From the NCBI GenBank assembly GCA_018268995.1, contig JAFDVL010000002.1, positions 1 through 64,000 on the forward strand: 64,000 nucleotides of DNA, read 5' to 3'. Both the position numbers and the translations under genes were made by a program. This DNA comes from Acidobacteriota bacterium. Its GTDB lineage: Bacteria; Acidobacteriota; Blastocatellia; RBC074. This document shows, in pieces, positions 8,136 to 17,248 of the stretch (position 1 is the stretch's first letter; each line of letters opens with the position of its first letter). Below the pieces are notes generated by a model. The model ran no database searches, was not told the origin of the DNA, and saw only the letters and a program-made list of their open reading frames with translations.

Positions 8136-10295
8136 ATGTGCTTTCACAAAAATCATCGCGTCATCACCGCAACCGCATCAATATTGGCGTTGCTGCTCAT
8201 TGTGCAATTGTTTCTGATCGCACCAAACGTTGCAGCACAGATGCAAGCTAATAGTTGGGAAGAAAAGTTTCGCGCTATACCACGTGCCGATTTACTCAAA
8301 GAATATATGCGCACATTAAGCGCAGAGCCGCATCATTTGGGATCGGCACAAGATAAGAAGAATGCCGAATGGATGCGCGATAAGCTGAAATCTTGGGGGC
8401 TTGATGCGCAGCTTGAAGAATACAATGTGCTATTTCCTACGCCGAAGGAACGCGTGTTGGAAATGATTGCACCAGAGAAATTCATCGCACAATTAAAAGA
8501 GCCTGGAATCGCTGAAGACCCTGATTCTACGGACGCAAATCAACTTCCTACCTACAACGCATATGCTGCTGATGGAGATGTGACAGCACCTCTTGTGTAC
8601 GTGAATTATGGGATTCCTGCCGATTATGAAGTGCTGGAAAAATTAGGCGTGAGGGTGAAAGGCAAAATCGTCATTGCACGTTATGGAGCAAGCTGGCGCG
8701 GTATCAAACCGAAAGTTGCTTATGAGCATGGAGCTATTGGTTGCCTCATTTATTCTGACCCAAAAGAGGATGGATATTATCAAGGGGATGTCTATCCACA
8801 AGGACCGTATCGCAATGAGACAGGCGTTCAGCGCGGCTCTGTGATGGATATGCCGATTCATCCCGGTGATCCACTCACACCTGGTATTGGTGCAACAAAA
8901 GATGCAAAACGATTAGCCCGCGAAGACGCAAAAACAATTCTGAAGATACCTGTCTTGCCGATTTCATATGGTGATGCGCTGCCGTTGCTCAAACGCTTAC
9001 GCGGTGCGATTGTGCCCGAAGCCTGGCGTGGTGCATTGCCAATCACGTATCACATCGGTGGTAATGAAGATGTCAAAGTACATCTCAAACTCTCATTCAA
9101 TTGGAATCAGGCTACTGTGTATAACGTCATCGCGCGCATTGCTGGCAGCACGTATCCTGATGAATGGATCATTCGTGGCAATCATCACGATGCGTGGGTG
9201 AATGGCGCGGATGATCCGGTGAGTGGGATGGTTGCATTGTTGGAAGAGGCACGCGCATTTGGTGAACTACTCAAGCAAGGATGGCGACCAAAACGCACGA
9301 TTATATTTTGTGCCTGGGATGGCGAAGAACAAGGATTGCTGGGCTCGACAGAATGGGTTGAGCATCATGCGGCAGAACTCACGCAGAAAGCAGTTGCCTA
9401 CATTAATAGCGATTCGACAGGCAAAGGAACACTGGGAATGAGTGGTTCGCATACGCTCGAACATTTTATGAACGATGTGGCGCGTGCGATCCCTGATCCA
9501 AAAGGCAAAGGCACCGCGTGGGAAGCCGTGAGAGCAGCACGCGAAAAAGCAGCAACAACAGATGAAGCCAAGCGTGAGTTACGTGAACGAGGGGATCTGC
9601 GTATCGGGGCATTAGGTTCAGGCTCTGACTATACTGCGTTCATTGATCATCTTGGCATCGCCTCATTAAATCTGGGCTTTGGTGGCGAAGGTGGAGGTGG
9701 TATCTATCATTCGATCTATGATTCGTTTGCCTGGTATACGAAGTTTTCGGACGGAGACTTCACACACACACGGGCATTAGCGCAAGCCGCAGGCACCGCA
9801 ACAATGCGGTTAGCTGATGCAGATATTCTGCCTTTTGAATTCACCAATCTGGCAGGCACCATTGATAACTACGTGGATGATGTGACTAGGTTGGCGGCAA
9901 TGAACAATGCAGCCAGTGGAATTGACCTGCAACCGTTGCGTGTCGCAGCTAACAATCTACGTCGTAATGCGGATGTGTATGATCGTGCTTTGCGCACAGC
10001 AGCGCTGAGCGGCAAGAAACTTGAGGATGTAAAAGCGCTCAATCGTTTGCTGTACCAATCCGAACGCAAGCTGCTTTCAGACGCAGGATTACCGCGTCGT
10101 GATTGGTTCAAGCATCAGATTTATGCACCAGGCTTTTACACAGGCTATGGGGTAAAGACCTTGCCCGGCGTGCGCGAGGCACTGGAACAAAAGAATTGGA
10201 GCGAGGCCGCAGCACAGGTGATGGTCATCAGCAAAACGCTGGATGCCATGAGCGCGCAAATACAGGCAGCGGCAGAAAAGCTGCAAGTCAAATAA
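8136..10295 (+). CDS. Secreted M28 family zinc peptidase (glutamate carboxypeptidase II-like)
   Basis: The protein has 719 residues. The signal peptide spans about residues 1-34 (ending NVAAQ). A protease-associated (PA) insert lies at about residues 140-290. The catalytic M28 domain follows: GNHHDAW at about residue 348 gives the first His ligand, GADDPVSG the bridging Asp, DGEEQGLLGS at about residue 395 the catalytic Glu and next ligand, NSDSTGKG the second-site Asp, and GGIYHSIYDS at about residue 522 the last His. The C-terminal 150 residues match the transferrin-receptor-like dimerisation domain. Layout and length are those of the PSMA/NAALADase group, which removes C-terminal residues from peptides. 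In acidobacteria such enzymes are usually periplasmic or secreted scavengers. An AAGAGGA site precedes the ATG, and a terminator follows at 10316. Confidence 0.92.
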   Translation: MCFHKNHRVITATASILALLLIVQLFLIAPNVAAQMQANSWEEKFRAIPRADLLKEYMRTLSAEPHHLGSAQDKKNAEWMRDKLKSWGLDAQLEEYNVLFPTPKERVLEMIAPEKFIAQLKEPGIAEDPDSTDANQLPTYNAYAADGDVTAPLVYVNYGIPADYEVLEKLGVRVKGKIVIARYGASWRGIKPKVAYEHGAIGCLIYSDPKEDGYYQGDVYPQGPYRNETGVQRGSVMDMPIHPGDPLTPGIGATKDAKRLAREDAKTILKIPVLPISYGDALPLLKRLRGAIVPEAWRGALPITYHIGGNEDVKVHLKLSFNWNQATVYNVIARIAGSTYPDEWIIRGNHHDAWVNGADDPVSGMVALLEEARAFGELLKQGWRPKRTIIFCAWDGEEQGLLGSTEWVEHHAAELTQKAVAYINSDSTGKGTLGMSGSHTLEHFMNDVARAIPDPKGKGTAWEAVRAAREKAATTDEAKRELRERGDLRIGALGSGSDYTAFIDHLGIASLNLGFGGEGGGGIYHSIYDSFAWYTKFSDGDFTHTRALAQAAGTATMRLADADILPFEFTNLAGTIDNYVDDVTRLAAMNNAASGIDLQPLRVAANNLRRNADVYDRALRTAALSGKKLEDVKALNRLLYQSERKLLSDAGLPRRDWFKHQIYAPGFYTGYGVKTLPGVREALEQKNWSEAAAQVMVISKTLDAMSAQIQAAAEKLQVK

Positions 10296-10315
10296 CCAAA
10301 TCTTTCCCAACTCAG

Positions 10316-10345
10316 TGAGTGCAGCCTCTGCCAGGGTTGCACTCA
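10316..10345 (+). terminator. Intrinsic terminator after the M28 peptidase gene
   Basis: 8-bp perfect stem TGAGTGCA / TGCACTCA with a 14-base loop, followed by TTATATTTTTATT. Confidence 0.8.
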
Positions 10346-10620
10346 TTATATTTTTATTGACCTGCGAATAAGATTTCAGTATTTTCCTCACACACTGCAA
10401 ATGAAAGTGGTGATTGTTATGTTGGTGCTCAGTTATCACAACTTCTCTTAATTCCCTTAAATCGCAAAAATCGGCGACGTACCTTTGATGTATCTCAAGG
10501 GAGTCATTTCTGACGGCTGCTGTCTGCCCTGACAATTGCACAGCACGCCTCTGTTGCTGCCTGCGTTTGTAAACGCGAGACAATTTGTGCGCACAGGATT
10601 GGTGCGCCATCAGGATCGTT

Positions 10621-11847
10621 ATGAACAAAGAGAATTTTTTAAGCGAAGCGTTGTGCCAGCACCAGGACGTATTGTCTTACTTCGTGAGCCGCAGACTGGC
10701 CGAGCGTTTTTCCAACACTGCAATCGTCGAAGGGCAGGAATACGCCTTCGACATCGAAAAATTTGAGCGCGATGGACAATGCGACATCGTTTGCGTGAAT
10801 ACGCTCCACAATCAAATCAAGACCGAATGGATGGGCGTAGGCGAAAAGATTGAGCGCACGTATGAAAACGCGTGGCTCAGTGTGTTGTGGAAGGAGCAGC
10901 TGTTGGACGTCGTGCTGCTAACGTATGTTCAGGATGGCAGCAAAGATCGCTATCACTGGATCATTGCTGAATCGCCTGACATTGCCGAAGAGTTCCTGCG
11001 TGCTGTGTGCGAATGGACCAGCCCGGTCAAAGATGAAATCATGGTCTTTGACGAAGGCTGGTGCAGTAGCCAAAAGCTGTATGAAGCGATCAAGACCGCT
11101 TCGTTCGACGATCTGGTTTTGCCTGAAGCATTGAAGCGCGACATCGTGGATGACTTCACGCGGTTCCTTGCCTCGCGTTCGTTGTACGAGCAATACGGCA
11201 TCCCGTGGAAGCGCGGCGTGATGCTGACCGGGCCACCGGGCAACGGCAAAACGCACATGGTCAAAGCCATCGTCAATCACCTGAACCTGCCGTGTTTGTA
11301 TGTCAAAAATCTCGACTCCGGTTGCGGCGTTGCGACAGGTATTCGGCGCGTCTTCAATCGTGCGCGACGACAACAACCCTGCCTGATCGTGATGGAAGAT
11401 ATTGATTCGCTCATCCCGAAAAATGCACGTTCGTTCTTCCTGAATGAGATGGACGGATTTGCACAAAATACAGGTGTGATTGTGTTGGCAACGACGAATT
11501 ACCCAGAACGGCTTGACCCGGCGATTATTGATCGTCCAAGCCGCTTTGATCGCAAATACCATTTCAACTTGCCGCAATCACAAGAGCGGTTGCAGTATCT
11601 GCAAACCAAGCTCCACGATGATGCCAAGCTGTCAGAAGCGGGCTGCCATCGGGTGGCAGAATTGACGGAAAGTTTTTCATTTGCGTATCTGAAAGAACTG
11701 GTGTTGTCGTCGCTGGTAGAGTGGATTGATAACCCGGTTCGCGGTCGGATGGATGTGGTCATGATAAAGCGTGCTGCAATCCTGCGAGGGCAAATGAAAA
11801 CTGCACAAGCAAGTGGCACAGGTGAAATAAGCGAGGAGGAAAAATAA
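10621..11847 (+). CDS. AAA family ATPase
   Basis: The protein has 408 residues from the ATG at 10621; a longer TTG-started frame (10585) exists but has no better ribosome binding site. The N-terminal 160 residues are an uncharacterised substrate or targeting domain. The AAA module follows: Walker A GPPGNGKT at about residue 204, Walker B CLIVMEDIDS at about residue 255, sensor-1 VLATTNYPERLDPAI and the second-region arginine motif RPSRFDRKYHF at about residue 303. The order matches FtsH/BCS1/Vps4-type classical AAA proteins, which remodel or unfold protein partners as hexameric rings. No protease motif is present, so it is a stand-alone ATPase. It is flanked by terminators on both sides and is therefore monocistronic. 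Confidence 0.85.
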   Translation: MNKENFLSEALCQHQDVLSYFVSRRLAERFSNTAIVEGQEYAFDIEKFERDGQCDIVCVNTLHNQIKTEWMGVGEKIERTYENAWLSVLWKEQLLDVVLLTYVQDGSKDRYHWIIAESPDIAEEFLRAVCEWTSPVKDEIMVFDEGWCSSQKLYEAIKTASFDDLVLPEALKRDIVDDFTRFLASRSLYEQYGIPWKRGVMLTGPPGNGKTHMVKAIVNHLNLPCLYVKNLDSGCGVATGIRRVFNRARRQQPCLIVMEDIDSLIPKNARSFFLNEMDGFAQNTGVIVLATTNYPERLDPAIIDRPSRFDRKYHFNLPQSQERLQYLQTKLHDDAKLSEAGCHRVAELTESFSFAYLKELVLSSLVEWIDNPVRGRMDVVMIKRAAILRGQMKTAQASGTGEISEEEK

Positions 11848-11858
11848 TGAGCCCGCCT

Positions 11859-11893
11859 GACGGGAGAGCAGGGGTTCCGATTGCTCTCCCGTC
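11859..11893 (+). terminator. Intrinsic terminator after the AAA ATPase gene
   Basis: Perfect 12-bp stem GACGGGAGAGCA / TGCTCTCCCGTC with an 11-base loop. A T7 run follows about 16 bases further on. Confidence 0.85.
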
Positions 11894-12125
11894 GCGCTTA
11901 TTCACGCGTTTTTTTGTCCGCGCGCAGCCAAACACCTGCTACATCCTTGAACGTCTACCACATTCTTGTCGGAGGATTATTTGGTAAGAATTGCTCAAGA
12001 GCTTGAAATCCCTCTACACCAAAACCATAATTCAGTTCGTTGAATCAAACCTCATTTTTGCTGTACTACACCCAAAAGACGGGAGCACGATCTCACGTCA
12101 CATAGAACTTAAGGAGTCGTTCACC

Positions 12126-15100
12126 ATGCGATTACTTCGCCTTGCCTCTATTTTATTGATTCTTTTTTTATTGATTTCACTCGCGTTCGCACAAGGACGT
12201 CGTGGCGGTGGCGGCCCACCGCAAGGTGGCGGCGGCCCAGAAGGTGGTGGAGGTGGAGCCGGAATGTTTGGCGGGCTACGACTGCGCGGCATTGGCCCTG
12301 CTGTCACCAGCGGGCGCGTCATAGATTTTGCGGTAGACCCCAACGACCGCGCGAAATATTTCGTCGGCGTTGCGTCCGGTGGCGTTTGGAAAACAGTGAA
12401 TGCTGGCACGACCTGGACGCCTGTGTTTGAGAACTACGGCGCGTTCTCGATTGGCGATGTCGCGCTTGATCCCAAAGATTCAAACATCGTGTGGGTCGGC
12501 ACGGGTGAGCGCAACAGTCAGCGCAGCGTGGGCTATGGCGATGGCGTCTACAAATCCGAAGATGGTGGCAAAAGCTTTCGCAAAGTTGGGCTGGAAAAAT
12601 CCGAGCACGTCGGACGCATCGCCATTGATCCGCGTGATGGCAAAGTCGTTTATGTCGCGGCTTCGGGGCCGCTGTGGTCGGCGGGCGGAGATCGCGGGTT
12701 GTACAAAACGACCGATGGCGGCAAAACGTGGAAAGCGATTTTGACGATCAGCGAAAACACAGGCGTGACTGATGTCGCGTTTGATCCCTCGAATCCTGAC
12801 GTCATCTATGCTGCCTCGTGGCAACGCCGCCGACACTTTCACACGCTCATCAACGGCGGGCCGGAAAGTGGGATTCACAAATCTACGGACGGTGGCGCAA
12901 CGTGGACACGATTGCGCGGCGGCTTGCCGGGTGGAGATATGGGCCGCATTGGCCTGGCGGTTTCGCCTGTAGAAACGAACGTTGTTTACGCAACTGTCGA
13001 AGCGGCGGGGCAAGGGAGCGGCATTTATCGCTCGAATGATCGCGGCGCAACGTGGGAGCGGACAAGCCCAACCATCGCGCAAGGAATGTATTACGGCCAG
13101 ATCATCGCTGACCCGAAAAATGTGGATCGCATCTACATTCCGAACGTCGTGTTTCAAGTCTCGGACGATGGCGGCAGAACGCAGCGCCCGCTCGGTGAAA
13201 CCCTCAAACACGTAGACAATCACGCCATCTGGGTTGATCCGAACAACACGAATTACATACTGGTCGGCTGTGATGGCGGCGTGTACGAAAGCCATGACCG
13301 TGCGACCAATTGGCACTTCAAAGCGAACCTGCCCATTGCGCAGTTTTACGACGTGACCGTAGACAATCAATATCCGTTCTACAACGTCTACGGCGGCACG
13401 CAGGACAACAACTCGCTCGGCGGCCCGGCGAAAACGCGGAGTATCTCCGGTGTAGCAAACGCCGAATGGATCACAACAAACGGCGGCGATGGCTTCACCT
13501 CGCGCGTTGATCCCGAAGACCCGAACATCATCTACGCCGAATCGCAGAACGGCGGTTTGGTGCGCTTCGACAAACGTACGGGCGAGCGCGTCAGTATCGT
13601 GCCGATTCCCGGCAAGGGACAGGAGTCCGAACGCTACAACTGGGATTCGCCGTTCATTATCAGCCCGCATTCGCGCACACGGTTGTATTTCGCAGGACAT
13701 AAGCTCTATCGCACCGACAATCGCGGCGACGATTGGAAGCTAATCAGCGGCGATTTGTCGCGCGGTTTGGATCGGAACGCGATTCCGGTGATGGGCAAAA
13801 TCTGGGGGCCGGAAGCGGTCGCCAAACATCAATCTACGGCGTTGTATGGCAACGGTTCTTCGATCAGCGAATCGCCGAAAAAAGAAGGCTTGATTTACGT
13901 CGGCACAGACGACGGCTTAATCAACATCACGGAAGACGCAGGCAAGACTTGGCGCAAAGTGGACGAAGCTCCCGGCGTGCCGAAGAATGCTTATGTGCAT
14001 CGCGTGCTGGCGTCGCAACACGATGCAAACACTGTGTTCGCTGTGTACAACAATCATCAGAACGGCGACTTCAAGCCGTACCTGATGAAGAGCACAGACG
14101 CCGGAAAAACGTGGACTTCGATCAGCAGCAACCTGCCTGAGCGTGGTTCGACTTACGCGATTGCCGAAGATCACGTGAACCCGAACCTGCTGTTTTGCGG
14201 CACAGAATTTGGCTTGTTCTTCACGACCGATAGCGGCGCGAAATGGACACAACTCAGGGGCGGGATGCCCGTGATTGCCGTGCGCGATCTGGCAATTCAC
14301 AAACGCGCGAACGATTTGGTTGTGGCAACGTTTGGGCGCGGCTTCTATGTGCTTGACGATTACACGCCGCTGCGCAACATCAAAGCTGACACGCTCGCAC
14401 AGGAATCCAATCTGTTCCCGGTCAGCGACGCGTTGATGTTTATTCGCTCAAATACCAATTTATCGAGCAGTCAGGGCGCGTCGTACTACCTCGCGCCGAA
14501 TCCCGCCTACGGCGCAACCATCACATACTTCCTGAAAGACCCGGTGCGCACCAAACGGCAGAAGCGGCAAGAAGCCGAACGCGCCGCCGCACAGAAAAAC
14601 GAAACACCTCCGTATCCGAGCATTGCGCAGTTGCGCGAAGAAGCGGAAGAAGAACCGCCTGCGCTAATCCTCACGATCACGGATGCTGACGGCAAAGTCG
14701 TGCGTCGCTTGAACGCTCCGGCAGCGCCCGGCGTGCAACGTGTCGTGTGGGACTTCCGTTACGCCGCGCCCGTGATTACGCCGCAATTGCCGCCCGGTGC
14801 GGGTGGCGGTTTTGGTGGTGGCGGGGGCGGGTTTGGTGGTGGCTTTGGCGGCGGCGCGCAAGGGGTGTTGGCGATGCCCGGCAAATACACCGTCAAAATG
14901 GCGCGTCGCGTGGATGGTGTCGTGACGGAATTGCCCGGCTCGCAGACCTTCAACGTCGTGGCAGAAGGCACCGAAGGCATGACGCCTGCTGACCGCACCG
15001 CGCTGGCCGAATTCCAACGCAAAGTCTCGACGCTGCAACGCGCCGTGTCCAGCGCATCCGAAGCCGCAACGAATGCCAACACGCGCATTGGCTTGTTGCG

Positions 15101-15458
15101 TCGTGCCGCTCAGGAAGCGCCTGGCTCAACGCCTGCACTCGTGAACGAAGCCAAGGCGCTGGATGCGAAAGCAGATGAAATCCTGCACGCTTTGCGTGGA
15201 GGCCGTGACAACACAGATATTCCACCGCCTTCGATCAGCCAGCGCGTCGGGCAAATTTCGCAGCGCATTCGCATGTCGGCCTTGCGTCCGACACAATCGC
15301 AAATCGAGAACTACAACATTGCGGCAGAGGAATTCAAACCAGTGCTGGCAAGGCTGAAAACATTGATTGATGTCGAACTGCCAAAGCTCGAAAAAGCGCT
15401 GGATGCGGCAGGCGCACCGTGGACACCGGGGCGGTTACCGGATTGGACGGATAAGTAA
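12126..15458 (+). CDS. Large secreted VPS10/BNR beta-propeller protein
   Basis: The protein has 1110 residues from the ATG at 12126, which has AAGGAG 8 bases upstream and begins a clean signal peptide (ending SLAFAQ). A Gly-rich low-complexity stretch follows (about residues 22-52). Residues about 55-790 contain repeated BNR/Asp-box motifs of the form S-x-D-x-G-x-T-W (for example KTTDGGKTWKA, KSTDGGATWTR, KSTDAGKTWTS), defining one or two large propellers of the sortilin/VPS10 or xyloglucanase type. A second Gly-rich block sits near residue 900 and the last 150 residues are helical. Proteins of this kind are abundant in acidobacteria and Bacteroidetes and are annotated as glycosyl hydrolases, but catalytic residues are not evident, so a binding or scaffold role is equally possible. 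It is exported. Confidence 0.88.
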   Translation: MRLLRLASILLILFLLISLAFAQGRRGGGGPPQGGGGPEGGGGGAGMFGGLRLRGIGPAVTSGRVIDFAVDPNDRAKYFVGVASGGVWKTVNAGTTWTPVFENYGAFSIGDVALDPKDSNIVWVGTGERNSQRSVGYGDGVYKSEDGGKSFRKVGLEKSEHVGRIAIDPRDGKVVYVAASGPLWSAGGDRGLYKTTDGGKTWKAILTISENTGVTDVAFDPSNPDVIYAASWQRRRHFHTLINGGPESGIHKSTDGGATWTRLRGGLPGGDMGRIGLAVSPVETNVVYATVEAAGQGSGIYRSNDRGATWERTSPTIAQGMYYGQIIADPKNVDRIYIPNVVFQVSDDGGRTQRPLGETLKHVDNHAIWVDPNNTNYILVGCDGGVYESHDRATNWHFKANLPIAQFYDVTVDNQYPFYNVYGGTQDNNSLGGPAKTRSISGVANAEWITTNGGDGFTSRVDPEDPNIIYAESQNGGLVRFDKRTGERVSIVPIPGKGQESERYNWDSPFIISPHSRTRLYFAGHKLYRTDNRGDDWKLISGDLSRGLDRNAIPVMGKIWGPEAVAKHQSTALYGNGSSISESPKKEGLIYVGTDDGLINITEDAGKTWRKVDEAPGVPKNAYVHRVLASQHDANTVFAVYNNHQNGDFKPYLMKSTDAGKTWTSISSNLPERGSTYAIAEDHVNPNLLFCGTEFGLFFTTDSGAKWTQLRGGMPVIAVRDLAIHKRANDLVVATFGRGFYVLDDYTPLRNIKADTLAQESNLFPVSDALMFIRSNTNLSSSQGASYYLAPNPAYGATITYFLKDPVRTKRQKRQEAERAAAQKNETPPYPSIAQLREEAEEEPPALILTITDADGKVVRRLNAPAAPGVQRVVWDFRYAAPVITPQLPPGAGGGFGGGGGGFGGGFGGGAQGVLAMPGKYTVKMARRVDGVVTELPGSQTFNVVAEGTEGMTPADRTALAEFQRKVSTLQRAVSSASEAATNANTRIGLLRRAAQEAPGSTPALVNEAKALDAKADEILHALRGGRDNTDIPPPSISQRVGQISQRIRMSALRPTQSQIENYNIAAEEFKPVLARLKTLIDVELPKLEKALDAAGAPWTPGRLPDWTDK

Positions 15459-15466
15459 AAACAATT

Positions 15467-15571
15467 CCTGGGAGCGTACGCGGCTCGCGTGCCATGCGTC
15501 GGAAGGCGCAGCGTTTATTGCAAGGGATTCGCTTCCCAAGTCTAAGCACGCGAGCCGCGTACGCTCCCAGG
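15467..15571. repeat. 105-bp inverted-repeat element (REP/MITE-like)
   Basis: Two perfectly complementary 26-bp arms (15467-15492 and 15546-15571, outer end CCTGGGAGCGTACGCGG) enclose 53 bp. The element lies between the propeller gene and the M19 peptidase gene. It has no terminator-style T tract and much longer arms than the terminators seen elsewhere in the window, so a dispersed repeat or small non-autonomous element is more likely. No second copy was noticed in this window. Confidence 0.75.
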
Positions 15572-15599
15572 CGCTTCGCGTATCTTTGGAGAATCCACT

Positions 15600-16796
15600 A
15601 TGCAGAAAAAACTATTTGTTGCCTTTGGTTGTCTTGCTCTCTTCTTTTCGCTCGCTGTTGCCCAACAATCTGATTCCATTGCAGAGCGCGCGAAAAAGCT
15701 TCATTTTTCTTCCCTTGTAATGGACACCCATATTGACGTAACGCCGAATTTACAGCGCGAAGGCTGGAAGTTTGATGAACGTCACACGACAGGTCACGTT
15801 GATTTGCCACGGATGAAAGAGGGCGGGTTGAATGGCTTGTTCTTTTCGATTTATATGTCGGGCGCTGTCACGGGGCCAAAGGCGGTCAATGACGCGCTGC
15901 AACGCATTGCCGCCGTGCATAAACTTGCCGAAGACATGCCCGATAAAGTGATGCTTTGCACGACCGCAGCAGATATTTTGCAAGCACAGAAGCAAGGCAA
16001 AATCGCGGCATTAATGGGCATGGAAGGCGGGCACATGATCAACAACAGCTTGCCCGTGCTGAGAATGTATGCCGCGCTCGGCGTGCGCTATTTGACGCTG
16101 ACGCATTCGCTGAATACCGATTGGGCAGATTCTTCGGGCGATCAACCGAAGCACAATGGCTTAACCGATTTTGGCAAAGAGGTTGTGCGCGAACTCAATA
16201 AACTTGGTGTGATGGTGGATGTTTCGCACGTTGCGGATAAAACCTTCTGGGATGCGCTTGAAATCAGCAAAGCACCGATCATTGCCTCACACTCGTCTTG
16301 TCGCGTTTTAAGCGGACATCCTCGCAATATGACGGACGAGATGATCAAAGCCTTAGCGGCGAAAGGCGGCGTCATTCAGATCAATTACCTGGATAGCTAC
16401 ATTGATAACGATCTGTACCTGTGGGGACAGAAAACCCAGGCTGCGCGCCGCGAACTCGCGCAGAAATATCCAGGCCGCGAAAACTTCATGAAAATCCGTG
16501 AAGAACTGGAAAAGCAATTTGGCACTGCGCCCAAGGCCAGTTGGGAGCGCATCGTAGATCACATTGACCATGCTGTGAAATTAGTTGGCGCAGATCACGT
16601 CGGGTTAGGTTCGGATTTTGACGGTGCGACGATGCCGGTTGGAATGGAAGATTGTTCGCATCTCCCGAAAATTACTGAAGCTTTGCTGCGCAAAGGGTAC
16701 AAAGAAGCGGATATTCGCAAGATTCTGGGCGGGAATACGGTGCGATTATTAGGCGAAGTTGAAAAGGCCGCCAAGCAATTACGCGGCGCAAAGTGA
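15600..16796 (+). CDS. Secreted membrane dipeptidase (peptidase family M19)
   Basis: The protein has 398 residues with a signal peptide (residues 1-22, ending AVAQQ). The metal-binding pattern of renal dipeptidase is present: MDTHID at about residue 41, the bridging Glu in GMEGGHM at about residue 141, VDVSHV at about residue 203 and IASHSSCR at about residue 225, followed by GSDFDGAT near residue 338. M19 enzymes hydrolyse dipeptides, including ones with a D-residue at the C-terminal position, through a binuclear zinc site. Length and order are normal. The start follows the 105-bp inverted repeat by 28 bp, with TTTGGAGAATCCACT as ribosome binding region. Probable role: periplasmic or secreted peptide scavenging, as with the M28 enzyme nearby. 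Confidence 0.93.
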   Translation: MQKKLFVAFGCLALFFSLAVAQQSDSIAERAKKLHFSSLVMDTHIDVTPNLQREGWKFDERHTTGHVDLPRMKEGGLNGLFFSIYMSGAVTGPKAVNDALQRIAAVHKLAEDMPDKVMLCTTAADILQAQKQGKIAALMGMEGGHMINNSLPVLRMYAALGVRYLTLTHSLNTDWADSSGDQPKHNGLTDFGKEVVRELNKLGVMVDVSHVADKTFWDALEISKAPIIASHSSCRVLSGHPRNMTDEMIKALAAKGGVIQINYLDSYIDNDLYLWGQKTQAARRELAQKYPGRENFMKIREELEKQFGTAPKASWERIVDHIDHAVKLVGADHVGLGSDFDGATMPVGMEDCSHLPKITEALLRKGYKEADIRKILGGNTVRLLGEVEKAAKQLRGAK

Positions 16797-16902
16797 ACAG
16801 CATCACCAGGTAGTTTGAGTGCGAAAATTCGCCTTCAAATCGAAAAAATTACAGGTATCAGCGAGCGCGGGCGCTAATAAAAAGCTTTGCAGGGAAACAA
16901 AC

Positions 16903-16944
16903 AAGGCCAACGGTGAATTTGCATGGCAAACAATCGCTGGCCTT
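16903..16944. terminator. Probable bidirectional terminator between convergent genes
   Basis: AAGGCCA / TGGCCTT arms enclose 28 bases with a further internal pairing TTTGC / GCAAA. In the leftward direction it is followed by GTTTGTTT, serving the metallothionein-like gene; rightward the T tract is weak. Confidence 0.6.
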
Positions 16945-16985
16945 ATTCATCCTCAGGGGAGGGTTAATCCATTGCTCGTAGATAT

Positions 16986-17186
16986 TCACTCTCGATGAAT
17001 CTCCGCAGGCTTCAGTGTGATTCCAACCGTAGAAGAATAATGCCCATGACATTCCGCATGGCCGCATTGGCATCCGGTTTCGTCATCCTCCTTGGCCAGT
17101 TCACAATATTCACTGCAATATTCTATATCCATCCGCGCCGGGCAATGGCAAGGAGGATGAGCACATTTATCAGTCATTTCTGACAT
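16986..17186 (-). CDS. Metallothionein-like Cys/His-rich metal-binding protein
   Basis: The protein has 66 residues with eight Cys and several His. The spacing follows the bacterial SmtA/BmtA plan: CAHPPCHC near the N-terminus, then YCSEYC, then GCQCGHAECHGH. Cyanobacterial and pseudomonad metallothioneins have the same order (Cys-x-Cys, YCSE-x-C, GCGH-x-C). Such proteins bind Zn, Cd or Cu through thiolate clusters in the cytoplasm. The C-terminal 18 residues lack Cys and look like a short tail. The start was placed at the ATG at 17186, with AGGA at 9 bases; an ATG nine bases upstream abuts that site. It is 63 bp from the end of a universal stress protein gene on the same strand and may be co-transcribed with it. 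Confidence 0.82.
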   Translation of the reverse strand: MSEMTDKCAHPPCHCPARMDIEYCSEYCELAKEDDETGCQCGHAECHGHYSSTVGITLKPAEIHRE

Positions 17187-17248
17187 AACAACCATTCCTG
17201 TTTTGTGCGGCAACTAACCTAAGTTACCGATGGTTTGCTGAAGATCAG

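Noticed and set aside
11847..11990. Small frame starting with ATG just behind the AAA ATPase gene (GAGGAGGA upstream)
   Set aside because: It runs through a strong terminator hairpin and gives a product with no recognisable features.
12480..13700. 406-residue open frame antisense to the propeller gene
   Set aside because: It is a shadow of a strongly coding gene with repeated Asp-box motifs; it has no domain-like sequence or ribosome binding site.
16858..17073. 71-residue minus-strand frame near the metallothionein-like gene
   Set aside because: It overlaps that gene in another frame and has no family features.
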